Notes: a model not told the origin generated them from the sequence alone. Counted from the stretch's first letter, positions 50,847 through 60,245 are shown. The stretch is 64,000 bases of DNA from an uncultured Anaerolineae bacterium (GCA_903854805.1 CAINXK010000127.1:11798-75797); one strand, 5' to 3'. Program-made: numbers and translations.

Positions 50847-51877
50847 ACACGCGCCTCCTGAGGAGTTTTACGCGCCACGCGCCAGACCAGAAAGCGTGCC
50901 AGCAAGTTCAGCACCAGGGTCATCACAAACAAGGTAAAACCAACTTCAATCAGAGCCTGGGAATGGAGCTTTGTAACCGCTTCGGCAAATTCATTGGCGA
51001 TAATACTGGCCATGGTATAGCCTGGCTTAAGAACTGAGAGACTGCCTTCGATACTGTTACCAATTACCATAGTAACAGCCATGGTTTCGCCCAGTGCACG
51101 CCCAAGCCCAAGAATGACAGCACCCAATATACCGGATAGCCCATAAGGTATAAGAACTTGCCAGATAGTTTCCCAGCGCGTTGAACCAAGGGCCATGGAT
51201 GCTTCGCGCTGCGATGGCGGAATGGCAAGCAGCACATCCCGCGAGACAGCTGCAATCGTTGGAATGATCATCACGGACAAAATCAGAGCTGCACCCAGGC
51301 GCGAGGCCCCGCTGAGCGGGATGGGCCCGACAAACAGAGTGCCTAACAAGGGAATCTGCCCAATAGAATCAGCCAAAGCGCTGCCCATCGGAGCAACTAC
51401 AAGCGGTAAAAAGATAAACAAACCCCATAAGCCGTAGACTACACTCGGAATGGCAGCCAGCAGCTCGACCAACCAATTTAAGGGAGTGCGCAGCCACTCA
51501 GGACAGATTTCAGACAAAAAAATGGCAATCCCCAAACTGACCGGCACAGCCAACAGGATGGCTACAAGTGAAGTCAGCAAGGTGCCATAAATGAATGGCC
51601 AGGCCTGAAATTGGTCATTAACTGGATCCCAACTCGCATCTGCAGTCGGCATAAAAAAATTCCAGCCAAAGGTTGCGCGCGCATCACTGGATGTCTGCCA
51701 GAGCATCCAACCAATGGCGAGCATTAATAGCATCACGGTAACAGCAACGAGGACCAGCATCGCCTGCCAGAACAAGTCTCCATGCCGGAAAAACTGACTT
51801 GCACGCCTGAGCAATTGAGACTCGGGCAGGGCTGTTGAAACAGATCCTGGCGAAAAAGTCTTTGTTTTCTTGATCAT
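50843..51877 (-). CDS. pstC: Phosphate ABC transporter permease PstC
   Basis: 344 aa from the ATG at 51877, chosen over one six codons upstream because AAGGGA lies six bases before it. Six helices; typical PstC sequence GIAIFLSEICPEWLR, AAIPSVVYGLWG, and the EAA loop near SQREASMALGSTRWETIW, followed by RALGETMAVTMVIGN. It forms the channel with PstA. Confidence 0.94.
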   Translation of the reverse strand: MIKKTKTFSPGSVSTALPESQLLRRASQFFRHGDLFWQAMLVLVAVTVMLLMLAIGWMLWQTSSDARATFGWNFFMPTADASWDPVNDQFQAWPFIYGTLLTSLVAILLAVPVSLGIAIFLSEICPEWLRTPLNWLVELLAAIPSVVYGLWGLFIFLPLVVAPMGSALADSIGQIPLLGTLFVGPIPLSGASRLGAALILSVMIIPTIAAVSRDVLLAIPPSQREASMALGSTRWETIWQVLIPYGLSGILGAVILGLGRALGETMAVTMVIGNSIEGSLSVLKPGYTMASIIANEFAEAVTKLHSQALIEVGFTLFVMTLVLNLLARFLVWRVARKTPQEARV

Positions 51878-51986
51878 GGTAATTCCCTTGCGCATTCATC
51901 GCAGGATAAGAAATTTCTATCAAGATGCAGTCCCGTGCATATTAAGAGAGATTTACTACAGCTGCGGTTGAGTAATTTTTATGATT

Positions 51987-52022
51987 GGGAGGGTCTCCCC
52001 GCTACGTGCGAGAGACCCTCCC
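51987..52022 (-). promoter_or_regulatory. Intercistronic stem-loop between pstS and pstC
   Basis: 11-bp stem (51987-51997 with 52012-52022), 14-base loop, 22 bases after the pstS stop. It probably protects the abundant pstS message and limits read-through into pstCAB, as in many pst operons. Confidence 0.6.
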
Positions 52023-52044
52023 TGGGACTAAGGGAAATTGGCGA

Positions 52045-53262
52045 TTATTTGAGAACTGGTGCGCCGTTGCAGGTAACTTCAGCCAGCTTGGCAAAGACGC
52101 TGGTCTTGACTGCTTCGGGCAGTGTGGCGTAACCCAGAGCTGAAGCGCGGGCAACAGCGGTGGTGTCTGTCATGGCCCACTTGAAGAATTCAAGGGTTTT
52201 CTGAGCCTTGACACAATCGGTCATGCTGGTGGTATGCAGGATCAGGTAGGTGTATCCAGCAATCGGGTAAGCGCCGTCGCTTTTACCATCCACAATCGTT
52301 GCAGTCAGTTTGTCATCAAACTTGCCTTCTGCCATGGCAGCCTGAACGCTATCATTACTGGGTACGACAGTCTTACCCGCCTGGTTGATGATGGAAGCAA
52401 AGGCCAGACCGTTTGATTTGGCATAGGAAAGTTCCACGTAACCGATCGAATTGGGGGTGTTGATCACGGAAGCAGCCACACCGGCATTGCCTTTACCGCC
52501 GACGTTGTTGCCCTTTGGCCATTCGATGGCGGAAGCACCGCCAGCTTTCCAATCAGCGCTAAAGGAGGCAAGAGACTTGGTAAAAATTTCTGTCGTCCCA
52601 GAGCCATCCGAGCGATGTACGGAGACAATATCCGCAGCTGGCAAGTAATCCTTCCAAGCAGGGTTGAGAGCCAGGATGGCGGGGTCATTCCACTTGGTGA
52701 TAGTTGAATTGTAAATACCGACGACGGTGGCACGGTCAAGAACGATAGCGGGCAAAACCAGAGCTTTGGCACCGGCGGCAGGGGTGGGGATGGCCATGGC
52801 CATTTTGATGTTGTAAATCAGGACTACCGCGCCGGCCAGGGTCGGGTACATTTGAAGATCTTTACCGGCAGTGTACTCTTCGGCCTTCAACAGTGAGTCG
52901 GAACCGGCAAAATCGACGGTGCCATCCACGATGGCTTTCTTGCCGCCGCCAGAACCAATCGCCTGGTAGTTGACCACCACAGACGGATCAACATACTGGT
53001 AAGCGTAAGCCCAATCTGCATAGACGGGCGCAGGGAAGGTAGCGCCTGCGCCGTTGATCTGAACGGAACCATCCGGCAAAGCGGTTGGAGCAGATGCATC
53101 CAGGGTTGGGGTAACTTCGACAATCTTTTCGACAACTTTTTCCACGACCTGGGTCTGAATAATGGTAACAGGTCCGGCAGCGGCAGCTGGGGCACCGCAG
53201 GCGCTCAGCAGCAAGCTGGCGACGATAAGTGTGGCAAAAACAACAAACAAATTCTTAGGCAT
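52045..53262 (-). CDS. pstS: Phosphate-binding lipoprotein
   Basis: 405 aa from the ATG at 53262 (AGGAG upstream; the longer frame from 53331 adds a non-signal leader). Lipobox LLSAC, a coiled spacer rich in Val/Glu/Thr, then the PstS fold: INGAGATFPAPVYADW, GSGGGKKAI, DFAGSDSLL and HRSDGSGTTEIFTKSL are the phosphate-contacting motifs. First gene of the operon; a Pho-box-like repeat lies 80-100 bases upstream. Confidence 0.95.
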   Translation of the reverse strand: MPKNLFVVFATLIVASLLLSACGAPAAAAGPVTIIQTQVVEKVVEKIVEVTPTLDASAPTALPDGSVQINGAGATFPAPVYADWAYAYQYVDPSVVVNYQAIGSGGGKKAIVDGTVDFAGSDSLLKAEEYTAGKDLQMYPTLAGAVVLIYNIKMAMAIPTPAAGAKALVLPAIVLDRATVVGIYNSTITKWNDPAILALNPAWKDYLPAADIVSVHRSDGSGTTEIFTKSLASFSADWKAGGASAIEWPKGNNVGGKGNAGVAASVINTPNSIGYVELSYAKSNGLAFASIINQAGKTVVPSNDSVQAAMAEGKFDDKLTATIVDGKSDGAYPIAGYTYLILHTTSMTDCVKAQKTLEFFKWAMTDTTAVARASALGYATLPEAVKTSVFAKLAEVTCNGAPVLK

Positions 53263-53342
53263 TTTCTTCTTCTCCTGATATTTTAGAATTATTCTTACAA
53301 CCCAATCATCCCATAAGCCTATTAAGAACAATGGAAGGTTTG

Positions 53343-53360
53343 TTTAACATCAGGTTAACA
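53343..53360 (-). promoter_or_regulatory. Pho-box-like direct repeat upstream of pstS
   Basis: Two copies of TGTTAA(A/C) (minus strand; plus strand TTTAACA at 53343 and GTTAACA at 53354) in 11-base register, the repeat geometry of PhoB/PhoP sites. It lies about 80 bases upstream of the pstS start. No phoB-like gene is in the window. Confidence 0.5.
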
Positions 53361-53427
53361 AACAGCCAAAATATCAATTTGCACAAACTTCATGTGCTGA
53401 TTTTGACAAAATTTCCACGCAAACAAG

Positions 53428-53457
53428 AAAAAAGAGCCCCAGCGCATGCTGGAGCTC
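53428..53457 (-). terminator. Rho-independent terminator after the DUF1521 gene
   Basis: 10-bp stem with one mismatch pair type (53457-53448 with 53443-53434), 4-base loop, followed on the minus strand by TTTTTTCTTGTTT. It lies 28 bases beyond the stop of the DUF1521 gene and isolates it from pstS. Confidence 0.75.
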
Positions 53458-53485
53458 CCAAATACCTTGTAAGCGAGAATAAATT

Positions 53486-54433
53486 CTAAGCAGTCCTGGC
53501 GATTGTCTGAATGGAAATAGACTGTGTCACAGTTTGTCTATAACTAAACTCCAAAACAGCTGGGGGCCGTTGGGTAACCACCGGGCCAGTTGTTTTTCCC
53601 CAAATAAGTTTATCGTTGGCATCAAACCAATCATTTCCATCACCGCCAGCATAAACCACATCCCCAAGCAGTGTTGAATTTGCAGCACTGCTGCCATCAG
53701 CCAGCACATTTTTCGAAAACAAACCGGTCTCGGCTGAAAATTCTTTGGCAGCCTGGCCCAATCCTTTAACATGTTGTGACCCTTTAAAGATATCCACCTG
53801 TTCGATTATGCCACTATCTTTGGCATTGAAGGTCAGACGAGTACCATCTTTCAACATGAAAGTAGTGAAGTCATCACTACTTTTTAGATCCTTGAAGTCC
53901 CCGTTTGATTCACCATCAACATCATCGACATCGACGTGTGGGTCACCCCAAACAGTTGTACTTTTATTGGTCCATTTATCCAGAATGGTAAAAGTGGTGC
54001 CATCTTTGAAATTGAAAAGGTAACGATCTGACTCTGCAAAATTTTGATCGTGAACAATCAAACCATCAACTGGTGCGTTCGAGCGATAGCGCAATTCCAG
54101 CGTTACCTCAACACTCTGACTGGCTTCCAGCTCGAATGCTTCCTGGACCGGCTGAGTGGCTTGTTTTTGCACAGCAATAATTTCCTGCACATTCTTATTC
54201 AGGTCAGATAGATTTATATTCAGGTTTTCGACCGGGGGTTGTGGGGTTGGGTTTTGCTTATTGGCGGCTGAAGCAGAATCACTGATAAAAGCCTGATCTT
54301 CTTCATAATAATCCAACGCAGTTTTTTCATGAACATGCTTTCCATTCCGACGGGCTTCAACTTCCTGAGAAAATATCATCAAACGCCGGGCTATCATCAT
54401 ATTGGAAATATCGTTCGGTAAAATACTGGGCAT
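53486..54433 (-). CDS. DUF1521/MIIA-domain protein, predicted calcium-triggered self-cleavage
   Basis: 315 aa. Residues ~105-225 form a DUF1521 domain with the motif WGDPHVD (162-168), an acidic loop DVDDVDGES, and TFMLKDGTRLTF. In the rhizobial effector NopE1 this domain (metal-ion-inducible autocleavage, MIIA) cuts itself between Asp and Pro of GD-PHVD when calcium binds; here the bond would be Asp164-Pro165. A second acidic site, GGDGNDWFDANDK (263-275), resembles hemolysin-type calcium loops. There is no signal peptide and no type III secretion genes are in view. The N-terminal ~100 residues are polar and probably disordered. Family assignment is by motif; cleavage is predicted, not shown. 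Confidence 0.75.
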   Translation of the reverse strand: MPSILPNDISNMMIARRLMIFSQEVEARRNGKHVHEKTALDYYEEDQAFISDSASAANKQNPTPQPPVENLNINLSDLNKNVQEIIAVQKQATQPVQEAFELEASQSVEVTLELRYRSNAPVDGLIVHDQNFAESDRYLFNFKDGTTFTILDKWTNKSTTVWGDPHVDVDDVDGESNGDFKDLKSSDDFTTFMLKDGTRLTFNAKDSGIIEQVDIFKGSQHVKGLGQAAKEFSAETGLFSKNVLADGSSAANSTLLGDVVYAGGDGNDWFDANDKLIWGKTTGPVVTQRPPAVLEFSYRQTVTQSISIQTIARTA

Positions 54434-54663
54434 ATCAGCCTCCAGAACTCAATGGTTCAATAATATAGGATCGACTTAAACCAGAGAATCTTGAGAGGTA
54501 AAAAATTTAAACGGATCATCCCCTGGGCAAATGGAACACAAAAGATGATCCAGCAGAAATATACAGATTATTCAATTCTTGAATTTACGCGAAATGAATC
54601 AGCCCACGCATCGTTTCCATGAGAATTTATTGCAAACAAAGGTACCGTTGCCTTGTACAGGCA

Positions 54664-54753
54664 TTATTTTATATTCTGATGGCGCTGCTGAATGATATCG
54701 ATACACACTACTGTGATAAATGCTGTAATGGAAAATACAAGCATAATATTCAA
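54664..54753 (-). CDS. Possible 29-aa single-pass membrane peptide
   Basis: TTG start at 54753 behind AAGGAG (7-base spacing); an ATG three codons later is the alternative. About 16 hydrophobic residues (MLVFSITAFITVVCI) then a polar tail (DIIQQRHQNIK). It begins 11 bases after the PHP gene stop, on the same strand, in a ~330-base gap that otherwise shows nothing. Confidence 0.35.
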   Translation of the reverse strand: MNIMLVFSITAFITVVCIDIIQQRHQNIK

Positions 54754-54764
54754 ATTTAATCTCC

Positions 54765-55472
54765 TTATGCCATAGCCTGGGAAAAATGAGCAGGAACACT
54801 CATCAAATAATTGGCAGCCCATTTTCCCAATACCTGGGCAGAACCCCACTCCGGTCCTTTGCGCACCTGGGTTGTCCCTGTCCACAACGCAGAGTATAGA
54901 TCTGAAATTGTACTGCCTGGAAATATCGTAGTGCCCAGCCCAATGGCTTCAAGAACATGCGCGTCACTGCTGCCAGTCTGCGCCACATTCAAACGTTCCG
55001 CCCAAATTTTGGCGGAATGGTTAGCATCGCGATCTAACGTTGTGGCATTGTAAGTCTCAATACCGATCAAAATTTTACCGACCTCTTGATCCTTTACTGC
55101 CCGAAAAATCGAAAAAGCGCTCAGGCTTTTCATCCCCAGCCCGGTTGCGCCAGGGTGAGGCGCTACACAAAAACCACCTTGTGCGCCTACCCGCTTGACC
55201 GTCTCAATCAATGAAAGCCCAGCTGGGATAAGTTTATGGATGGAAAGCGCCAACAAGTCACCTTCGGCAGTCGTAATTTCCACGCCAGGAATGACTTGAA
55301 TGCCAAAATGCGAGCCAAGCTGCTCAGCCATCAAAGCGCCACGTATCTCATCGTGATCGGTAATGGCAATAATATGCAGCCCTACCCTGGCTGCGCGCTG
55401 CAGCACTGCGGGCACAGTTGCTGTGCCATCGTAACTAAATATCGTATGCATGTGAATATCTGCGAGTCCCAT
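54765..55472 (-). CDS. PHP-domain metal-dependent phosphoesterase
   Basis: 235 aa from the ATG at 55472; a start at 55490 would add six residues. Metal-binding motifs of the PHP superfamily are intact: ADIHMHTIFSYDG (His7, His9), ITDHDE, PGVEI, APHPGA and SSDAH. The best-known relatives hydrolyse 3',5'-nucleoside bisphosphates or act as RNases (YciV/TrpH type). The substrate here is not known. Divergent from the LacI-URO-D gene. Confidence 0.8.
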   Translation of the reverse strand: MGLADIHMHTIFSYDGTATVPAVLQRAARVGLHIIAITDHDEIRGALMAEQLGSHFGIQVIPGVEITTAEGDLLALSIHKLIPAGLSLIETVKRVGAQGGFCVAPHPGATGLGMKSLSAFSIFRAVKDQEVGKILIGIETYNATTLDRDANHSAKIWAERLNVAQTGSSDAHVLEAIGLGTTIFPGSTISDLYSALWTGTTQVRKGPEWGSAQVLGKWAANYLMSVPAHFSQAMA

Positions 55473-55530
55473 AATGATTTCGTTCTCCATAATAAAAGGA
55501 TAAAGCCTAACAATTAACGACCGAGAAACA

Positions 55531-55550
55531 ACAGGTTAACAACAGGTAAA
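55531..55550. promoter_or_regulatory. Direct repeat in the PHP/lacI divergent region
   Basis: ACAGGTTAA (55531-55539) and ACAGGTAAA (55542-55550), 11-base period, between the divergent PHP and LacI-type genes. The period is that of tandem regulator sites and resembles the pstS repeat only loosely. Confidence 0.3.
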
Positions 55551-55585
55551 GAACTACTTTTCGAAACGGTAGCTGAAACGATAGC

Positions 55586-55614
55586 TTGACGCGCATCGCT
55601 GGTAACGCTATAAT
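55586..55614 (+). promoter_or_regulatory. Promoter of the LacI-URO-D gene
   Basis: TTGACG (55586-55591), 17-base spacer, TATAAT (55609-55614). A close match to the sigma-70 consensus, about 52 bases before the ATG. Confidence 0.65.
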
Positions 55615-55626
55615 GGTATCGTTACC
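55601..55626. promoter_or_regulatory. LacI-type operator overlapping the promoter
   Basis: GGTAACG (55601) and CGTTACC (ending 55626) form an inverted repeat around the -10 box, and the inner GGTATCGTTACC (55615-55626) is itself a LacI-style palindrome with a central CG. Position over the -10 fits autorepression by the gene product. Confidence 0.5.
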
Positions 55627-55666
55627 ATTTGGTAAACAGGCAGCGCGGAGACCCAGGAAAACAATT

Positions 55667-57853
55667 ATGACCACAATTCGTGACGTGGCAAAATCTGCTG
55701 GAGTTTCCCCTATCACCGTCTCGCGCGTCGTGAACAGACTGGCTAATGTTAACCCCGAGACCCGCGCAAGAGTTGAAAAGGCGATCGAAGAACTGGGATA
55801 TGTTCGCAACCTGGCAGCCAGTAGTCTGCGCTCAAAAGAAACCTATACCATCGCGTTAATACTCCCTGATATTACAAATACATTCTGGACAACAGTTGCC
55901 CGCGGGGTAGAGGATGCAGCCCAAAGCGATGGCTATTCCGTTTTACTTTGTAACACAGACGAAAATCAAGATAAGTTTAAAAAATATCTCAATGCAGTCA
56001 TTCAGCAAAGGGTGGACGGAGTGCTGGTAGTACCCATCACCAGCAACACTCTGCACCTCTCCGCGCTAGAAAACCGAAAAATCCCAACAGTAGTGCTTGA
56101 CCGGCGAGTGGAAAAATGGGATGGAGATTCAGTCGGCTGTGATTCGATTGCCAGCGCCCAGGCACTTGTCCAGCACTTACTATCGCTCGGACATACGCAA
56201 ATTGCAATCATTTCTGGACCTGCTGCAACCAGCACAGCCGAAGATCGTGTCGCGGGCTACTGCCTGGCGCTGTGCAAAGCAGGCATCACAGTGGACCAGC
56301 GTCTGATCTGGCGTGGGGAATACCGCGCCAGCTCTGGAAGAACAATGACGCGTGAACTGCTGGCTTCAGGTTTGGCTCCCACCGCCATTCTTGCGACGAA
56401 TAACGCCATCGCGGCAGGGGTATTGGAAGAAATGAAAAACCAGGGCATGAATGTTCCATCCGATATCGCGCTGGTTTGTTTTGACGAGCTCCCCGAAATG
56501 GAACGATTCTTCCCATTTTTGACCAGTGTTACCCAGCCCGCTTACGACATGGGGATAAATGCCACCCAGTTACTTCTCAGCCGCATCAGTGCCCGCGGCC
56601 CAACACGAGCTCGCCAGGTAATTTTGCCCACACGCCTGATTTTGAGGTATTCATGTGGACGGTTCTTGAAAACCGGCGAGCCGCAATCTGCTGCAAATTT
56701 CACGCCGCTACCAGACCTTTCCACCAATCAGCTGGTGATGCCGCTGGATAACGCAGACCGGGAACTATTATTGACCTGTGTCCCTGGTTTTTCAGTAATG
56801 TACCAACAATCCGAGAGTAATTTAATCAGCCCAAAATCTGACCTGAAACGTCTGATCCGCGCTCTAAATTTCGAGAAAACTGACCGCATCCCATACCTGG
56901 CAGGCAGGGGTGCTGGAAAATACGTGATGGAGTATGCGCTGGGAAGAAATCTACGGTTTGCCCCAGATGGGCTGAATATCGCAGCGGAAGATGTGATCAA
57001 ATTTGCCCAACAAATGGGAATCGATGCGGTGCCTTGTGACCTATCATGGCCACTGGGACACCTGGCTAGCGAGGCGGGCGAAGATATGGCTGACGTGGTC
57101 CGGCAGGCCTATCCAGCTCCATCGCTTGCCAGTCAACTGAGCATGCTGGAGAACCTTCTGAACGCATCAGAAGGCAGTGGTGTTGGAATCTATGTGCGCA
57201 TCAGCTCATTCTTTGAAAATACACTCACGGCTGCCGGCGCAACCGGGATGGACTTGAATTTACAAGCTCTTTTTTCACAAACACCCCATCTTGAAAAATT
57301 CATGGATATGCTCGGAAAACATCAAGAAAGAGTGCTCCGGGCCGTTTGTGACCGGTTTAGCCGAGATCTCTGCTTCATTTCAGTCCAGGATGATTACCTG
57401 GTTCGTGCGAATATATTCACGGAGACAAACTCCTTGCAGAATATATTGATTACCCGGCTCAAACAGATGATCCTGCCAGCTCTCGAGCATGGACTGCCAA
57501 TCGCACTGGATACACAGGCAAGAGGCCCAGACCTGGAGAAGGCTCTACCCGAACTATATAAAGCCGGGTTCAATGTTATTCAATTCACCAATCCAGACAT
57601 AAGCAGCCTGGAACACATGGCGCACACATGGCACAACAAGATTGTTTTTATGGGAGGTATGCCTGTCTCCAGACTGGGACAAATCCCCAGGTCTGATCTT
57701 GACAGCGAAATTGAAAAGTACTGCATTCAATTTTCAAAAAGTACTGGTTTTATTTTTAGTCCAGATGCTCAGGTACTAAACAACGATGATTTTCCACCTC
57801 AGAATTTTATCGGCATGCTGCGTGCCATCCAATTTTTCGGCAGAAGCAGTTAA
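55667..57853 (+). CDS. LacI-family regulator fused to a uroporphyrinogen-decarboxylase-like domain
   Basis: 728 aa from the ATG at 55667 (AGGAAA seven bases upstream; the frame open from 55586 begins in the -35 box). N-terminal LacI helix-turn-helix (TIRDVAKSAGVSPITVSRVVN), sugar-binding sensor domain to about residue 340 (IALILPDITNTFWTTVARG, GVLVVP, TAILATNNAIAAGVL, DIALVCFDELP), then a linker and a ~310-residue C-terminal URO-D-type barrel (RLIRALNFEKTDRIPYL at the start). URO-D-like proteins such as MtaA are methyltransferases; whether this one is catalytic is not clear. It lies 68 bases before fucI and probably controls the deoxyhexose genes. Confidence 0.85.
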   Translation: MTTIRDVAKSAGVSPITVSRVVNRLANVNPETRARVEKAIEELGYVRNLAASSLRSKETYTIALILPDITNTFWTTVARGVEDAAQSDGYSVLLCNTDENQDKFKKYLNAVIQQRVDGVLVVPITSNTLHLSALENRKIPTVVLDRRVEKWDGDSVGCDSIASAQALVQHLLSLGHTQIAIISGPAATSTAEDRVAGYCLALCKAGITVDQRLIWRGEYRASSGRTMTRELLASGLAPTAILATNNAIAAGVLEEMKNQGMNVPSDIALVCFDELPEMERFFPFLTSVTQPAYDMGINATQLLLSRISARGPTRARQVILPTRLILRYSCGRFLKTGEPQSAANFTPLPDLSTNQLVMPLDNADRELLLTCVPGFSVMYQQSESNLISPKSDLKRLIRALNFEKTDRIPYLAGRGAGKYVMEYALGRNLRFAPDGLNIAAEDVIKFAQQMGIDAVPCDLSWPLGHLASEAGEDMADVVRQAYPAPSLASQLSMLENLLNASEGSGVGIYVRISSFFENTLTAAGATGMDLNLQALFSQTPHLEKFMDMLGKHQERVLRAVCDRFSRDLCFISVQDDYLVRANIFTETNSLQNILITRLKQMILPALEHGLPIALDTQARGPDLEKALPELYKAGFNVIQFTNPDISSLEHMAHTWHNKIVFMGGMPVSRLGQIPRSDLDSEIEKYCIQFSKSTGFIFSPDAQVLNNDDFPPQNFIGMLRAIQFFGRSS

Positions 57854-57921
57854 AAACCCTGCATCGATAAAACCATCCAGTTAATTTATATTCACGTTTA
57901 TATTTTCAGGAGGATAATCTC

Positions 57922-59727
57922 ATGGCAGTGCACCACGATAATAAACGCTTCATTGGAAATTATGCCCGAGTGGGGATTCGCCCTGCTATTGATGGGCGAC
58001 GGCAAGGCGTGCGCGAATCGCTGGAAGCCCAAACCATGGGCATGGCGCAACGCACCGCTGACTTTCTGAGCGCCAATCTGCGCTACCCTGACGGATCTCC
58101 CATCGAGTGTGTTATCGCTGACACTTGCATTGGCGGGTTGACCGAATCAGCACGCTGCGCCGAAAAGTTCGCACACGAAGGTGTTGGGTTGACCATCACG
58201 GTCACACCCTGCTGGTGCTATGGTTCTGAAACCATGGACATGAATCCACTCACACCCAAGGCGGTCTGGGGGTTTAATGGTACCGAACGCCCGGGCGCGG
58301 TCTACCTGGCAGCGGTCTTATCCGGGCACAACCAGAAAGGATTGCCAGCCTTCAGCATCTACGGGCAGGATGTCCAAGATTCCAGCGATACCAGTATCCC
58401 CGCTGACGTTCAGGAAAAGCTGCTGCGCTTTACACGCGCCGGACTTGCAGCCGCCAATATGCGCGGAAAGACCTACTTATCTTTCGGAAACGTCTCGATG
58501 GGTATCGCCGGATCCATTGTCAATCACGATTTCTTTGAAAGTTATTTGGGGATGTGTGTGATGACTTCGGATATGAGTGAATTCTCGCGACGCATAGAGC
58601 GCAAGGTATACGACCCACAAGAATTCGAAAAAGCCATTCAGTGGGTCAGGGCAAATTGCAAAGAAGGTCGTGACTATAATCCAGCCGATCGACAAAAAAC
58701 CCGTGCCCAAAAAGATGCGGATTGGGAATATGTAGTTAAGATGACCATGGTAGCCCGTGATGTCATGGTGGGAAACCCGCGCCTGGCAGAGCTTGGGTTT
58801 GAAGAGGAAGCCTTGGGAAACAATGCCATTGTGGGTGGTTTCCAAGGTCAGCGCCAGTGGACAGACCACATGCCAAATGGCGACTTCATGGAAGCCATGC
58901 TTAATTCATCATTCGATTGGAATGGCATCCGCGAACCCTATACTTTTGCCACCGAGAACGACAGCCTGAACGGTACGGTTATGCTGATGGGGCATCTGTT
59001 GTCTAACACCGCTCAAATCTTTGCGGATGTACGTACGTATTGGTCTGCAGATGCCGTCAAGCGCGTTACCGGCTATACCCCTACTGGCCTGGCTGAAAAT
59101 GGTTTTATTCATTTGATCAATTCTGGAGCAGCCACCTTGGATGCGACCGGGCAGCAAGAACACAATGGCGAGCCCGTCATGAAACCATTCTGGGAAATTG
59201 GCGAGCAGGAAGTCAAGAAGTGCCTGGATGTGACCGAATGGTACCCGGGCATGGAAGAGTATTTCCGTGGGGGCGGCTATTCATCCGGTTTCCTGACACG
59301 CGGCGGAATGCCCTTTACCATGAGCCGCCTCAACCTCATCAAGGGACTTGGCCCGGTTCTTCAAATTGCAGAAGGCTGGTCAATTGACCTACCCGCAGAT
59401 GTGCACGAAACGCTGAACGAACGCACCAACCCCACCTGGCCCACACACTGGTTTGTACCGCGCCTGACCGGCAGCGGTCCATTCCGCGATGTTTATTCTG
59501 TGATGGCTAACTGGGGTGCCAATCATGGGGCGCTCAGCTTTGGGCACATTGGCGCCGACCTGATCTCCCTGGCGTCCATACTGCGCATACCTGTGGCAAT
59601 GCACAACCTTTCAGAAGAAAACATCTTCCGCCCGAGCGCCTGGGGCATGTTCGGGGCCATGGATCCTCAGGGCGCAGACTTCCGTGCCTGCGAAAACTTC
59701 GGTCCGTTATACGGGCAATTCAAGTAA
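57922..59727 (+). CDS. fucI: L-fucose isomerase
   Basis: 601 aa, normal length for the family. Converts L-fucose to L-fuculose with manganese. Diagnostic segments: [16 protein letters not shown] near the start, [25 protein letters not shown] followed by [23 protein letters not shown] (metal ligands of FucI lie in this block), and [15 protein letters not shown] stands nine bases before the ATG. Followed by fucU after 24 bases. Confidence 0.95.
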   Translation: MAVHHDNKRFIGNYARVGIRPAIDGRRQGVRESLEAQTMGMAQRTADFLSANLRYPDGSPIECVIADTCIGGLTESARCAEKFAHEGVGLTITVTPCWCYGSETMDMNPLTPKAVWGFNGTERPGAVYLAAVLSGHNQKGLPAFSIYGQDVQDSSDTSIPADVQEKLLRFTRAGLAAANMRGKTYLSFGNVSMGIAGSIVNHDFFESYLGMCVMTSDMSEFSRRIERKVYDPQEFEKAIQWVRANCKEGRDYNPADRQKTRAQKDADWEYVVKMTMVARDVMVGNPRLAELGFEEEALGNNAIVGGFQGQRQWTDHMPNGDFMEAMLNSSFDWNGIREPYTFATENDSLNGTVMLMGHLLSNTAQIFADVRTYWSADAVKRVTGYTPTGLAENGFIHLINSGAATLDATGQQEHNGEPVMKPFWEIGEQEVKKCLDVTEWYPGMEEYFRGGGYSSGFLTRGGMPFTMSRLNLIKGLGPVLQIAEGWSIDLPADVHETLNERTNPTWPTHWFVPRLTGSGPFRDVYSVMANWGANHGALSFGHIGADLISLASILRIPVAMHNLSEENIFRPSAWGMFGAMDPQGADFRACENFGPLYGQFK

Positions 59728-59751
59728 ACTCTCATTGTTGGAGGTGCGCAG

Positions 59752-60183
59752 ATGCTGAAGGGAATCAGTCCGGTGATTTCACCGGAATTAATTAAAATCT
59801 TAATGGAAATGGGACATGGAGATGAAATCGTCATCGCAGATGGAAACTTCCCGGCAGCAGCCAATGCCCAGCGCTTGGTGCGTTGTGATGGCAATGCTGG
59901 GCCGGCACTCCTGGAAGCGATCCTGAAGCTCTTTCCGCTCGATACCTACGTGGAGCAACCGGTAGCGCTCATGGCAGTAGTACCCGGTGACCCATACAAA
60001 CCAACAATCTGGGATGAATATCGGACCATCGTGCACAAGAACGAACCAACATTTACAGATTTTGATTACGTGGAGCGGTATGCGTTTTACGAACGGGCTC
60101 GCAACGCCTTTGCCATTATAGCAAGCAGCGAAAAAGCGCTGTATGCCAACATTATCTTAAAAAAAGGTGTGGTCAAAGGCTAA
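59752..60183 (+). CDS. fucU: L-fucose mutarotase
   Basis: 143 aa of the RbsD/FucU family. Interconverts alpha and beta L-fucose, supplying the anomer used by the isomerase. Motifs: LKGISPVISPELIKILMEM, GHGDEIVIADGNFPA with catalytic His22, and YERYAFYERA near the C-terminus. GGAGG lies six bases before the ATG. A strong hairpin follows, so the fucI-fucU transcript probably ends here. Confidence 0.93.
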   Translation: MLKGISPVISPELIKILMEMGHGDEIVIADGNFPAAANAQRLVRCDGNAGPALLEAILKLFPLDTYVEQPVALMAVVPGDPYKPTIWDEYRTIVHKNEPTFTDFDYVERYAFYERARNAFAIIASSEKALYANIILKKGVVKG

Positions 60184-60245
60184 AATAAGTCTGTACCTGT
60201 TTTTCTTTCGTATGAAAAATTGAAATCAGCCAGAAACTAACTCAG

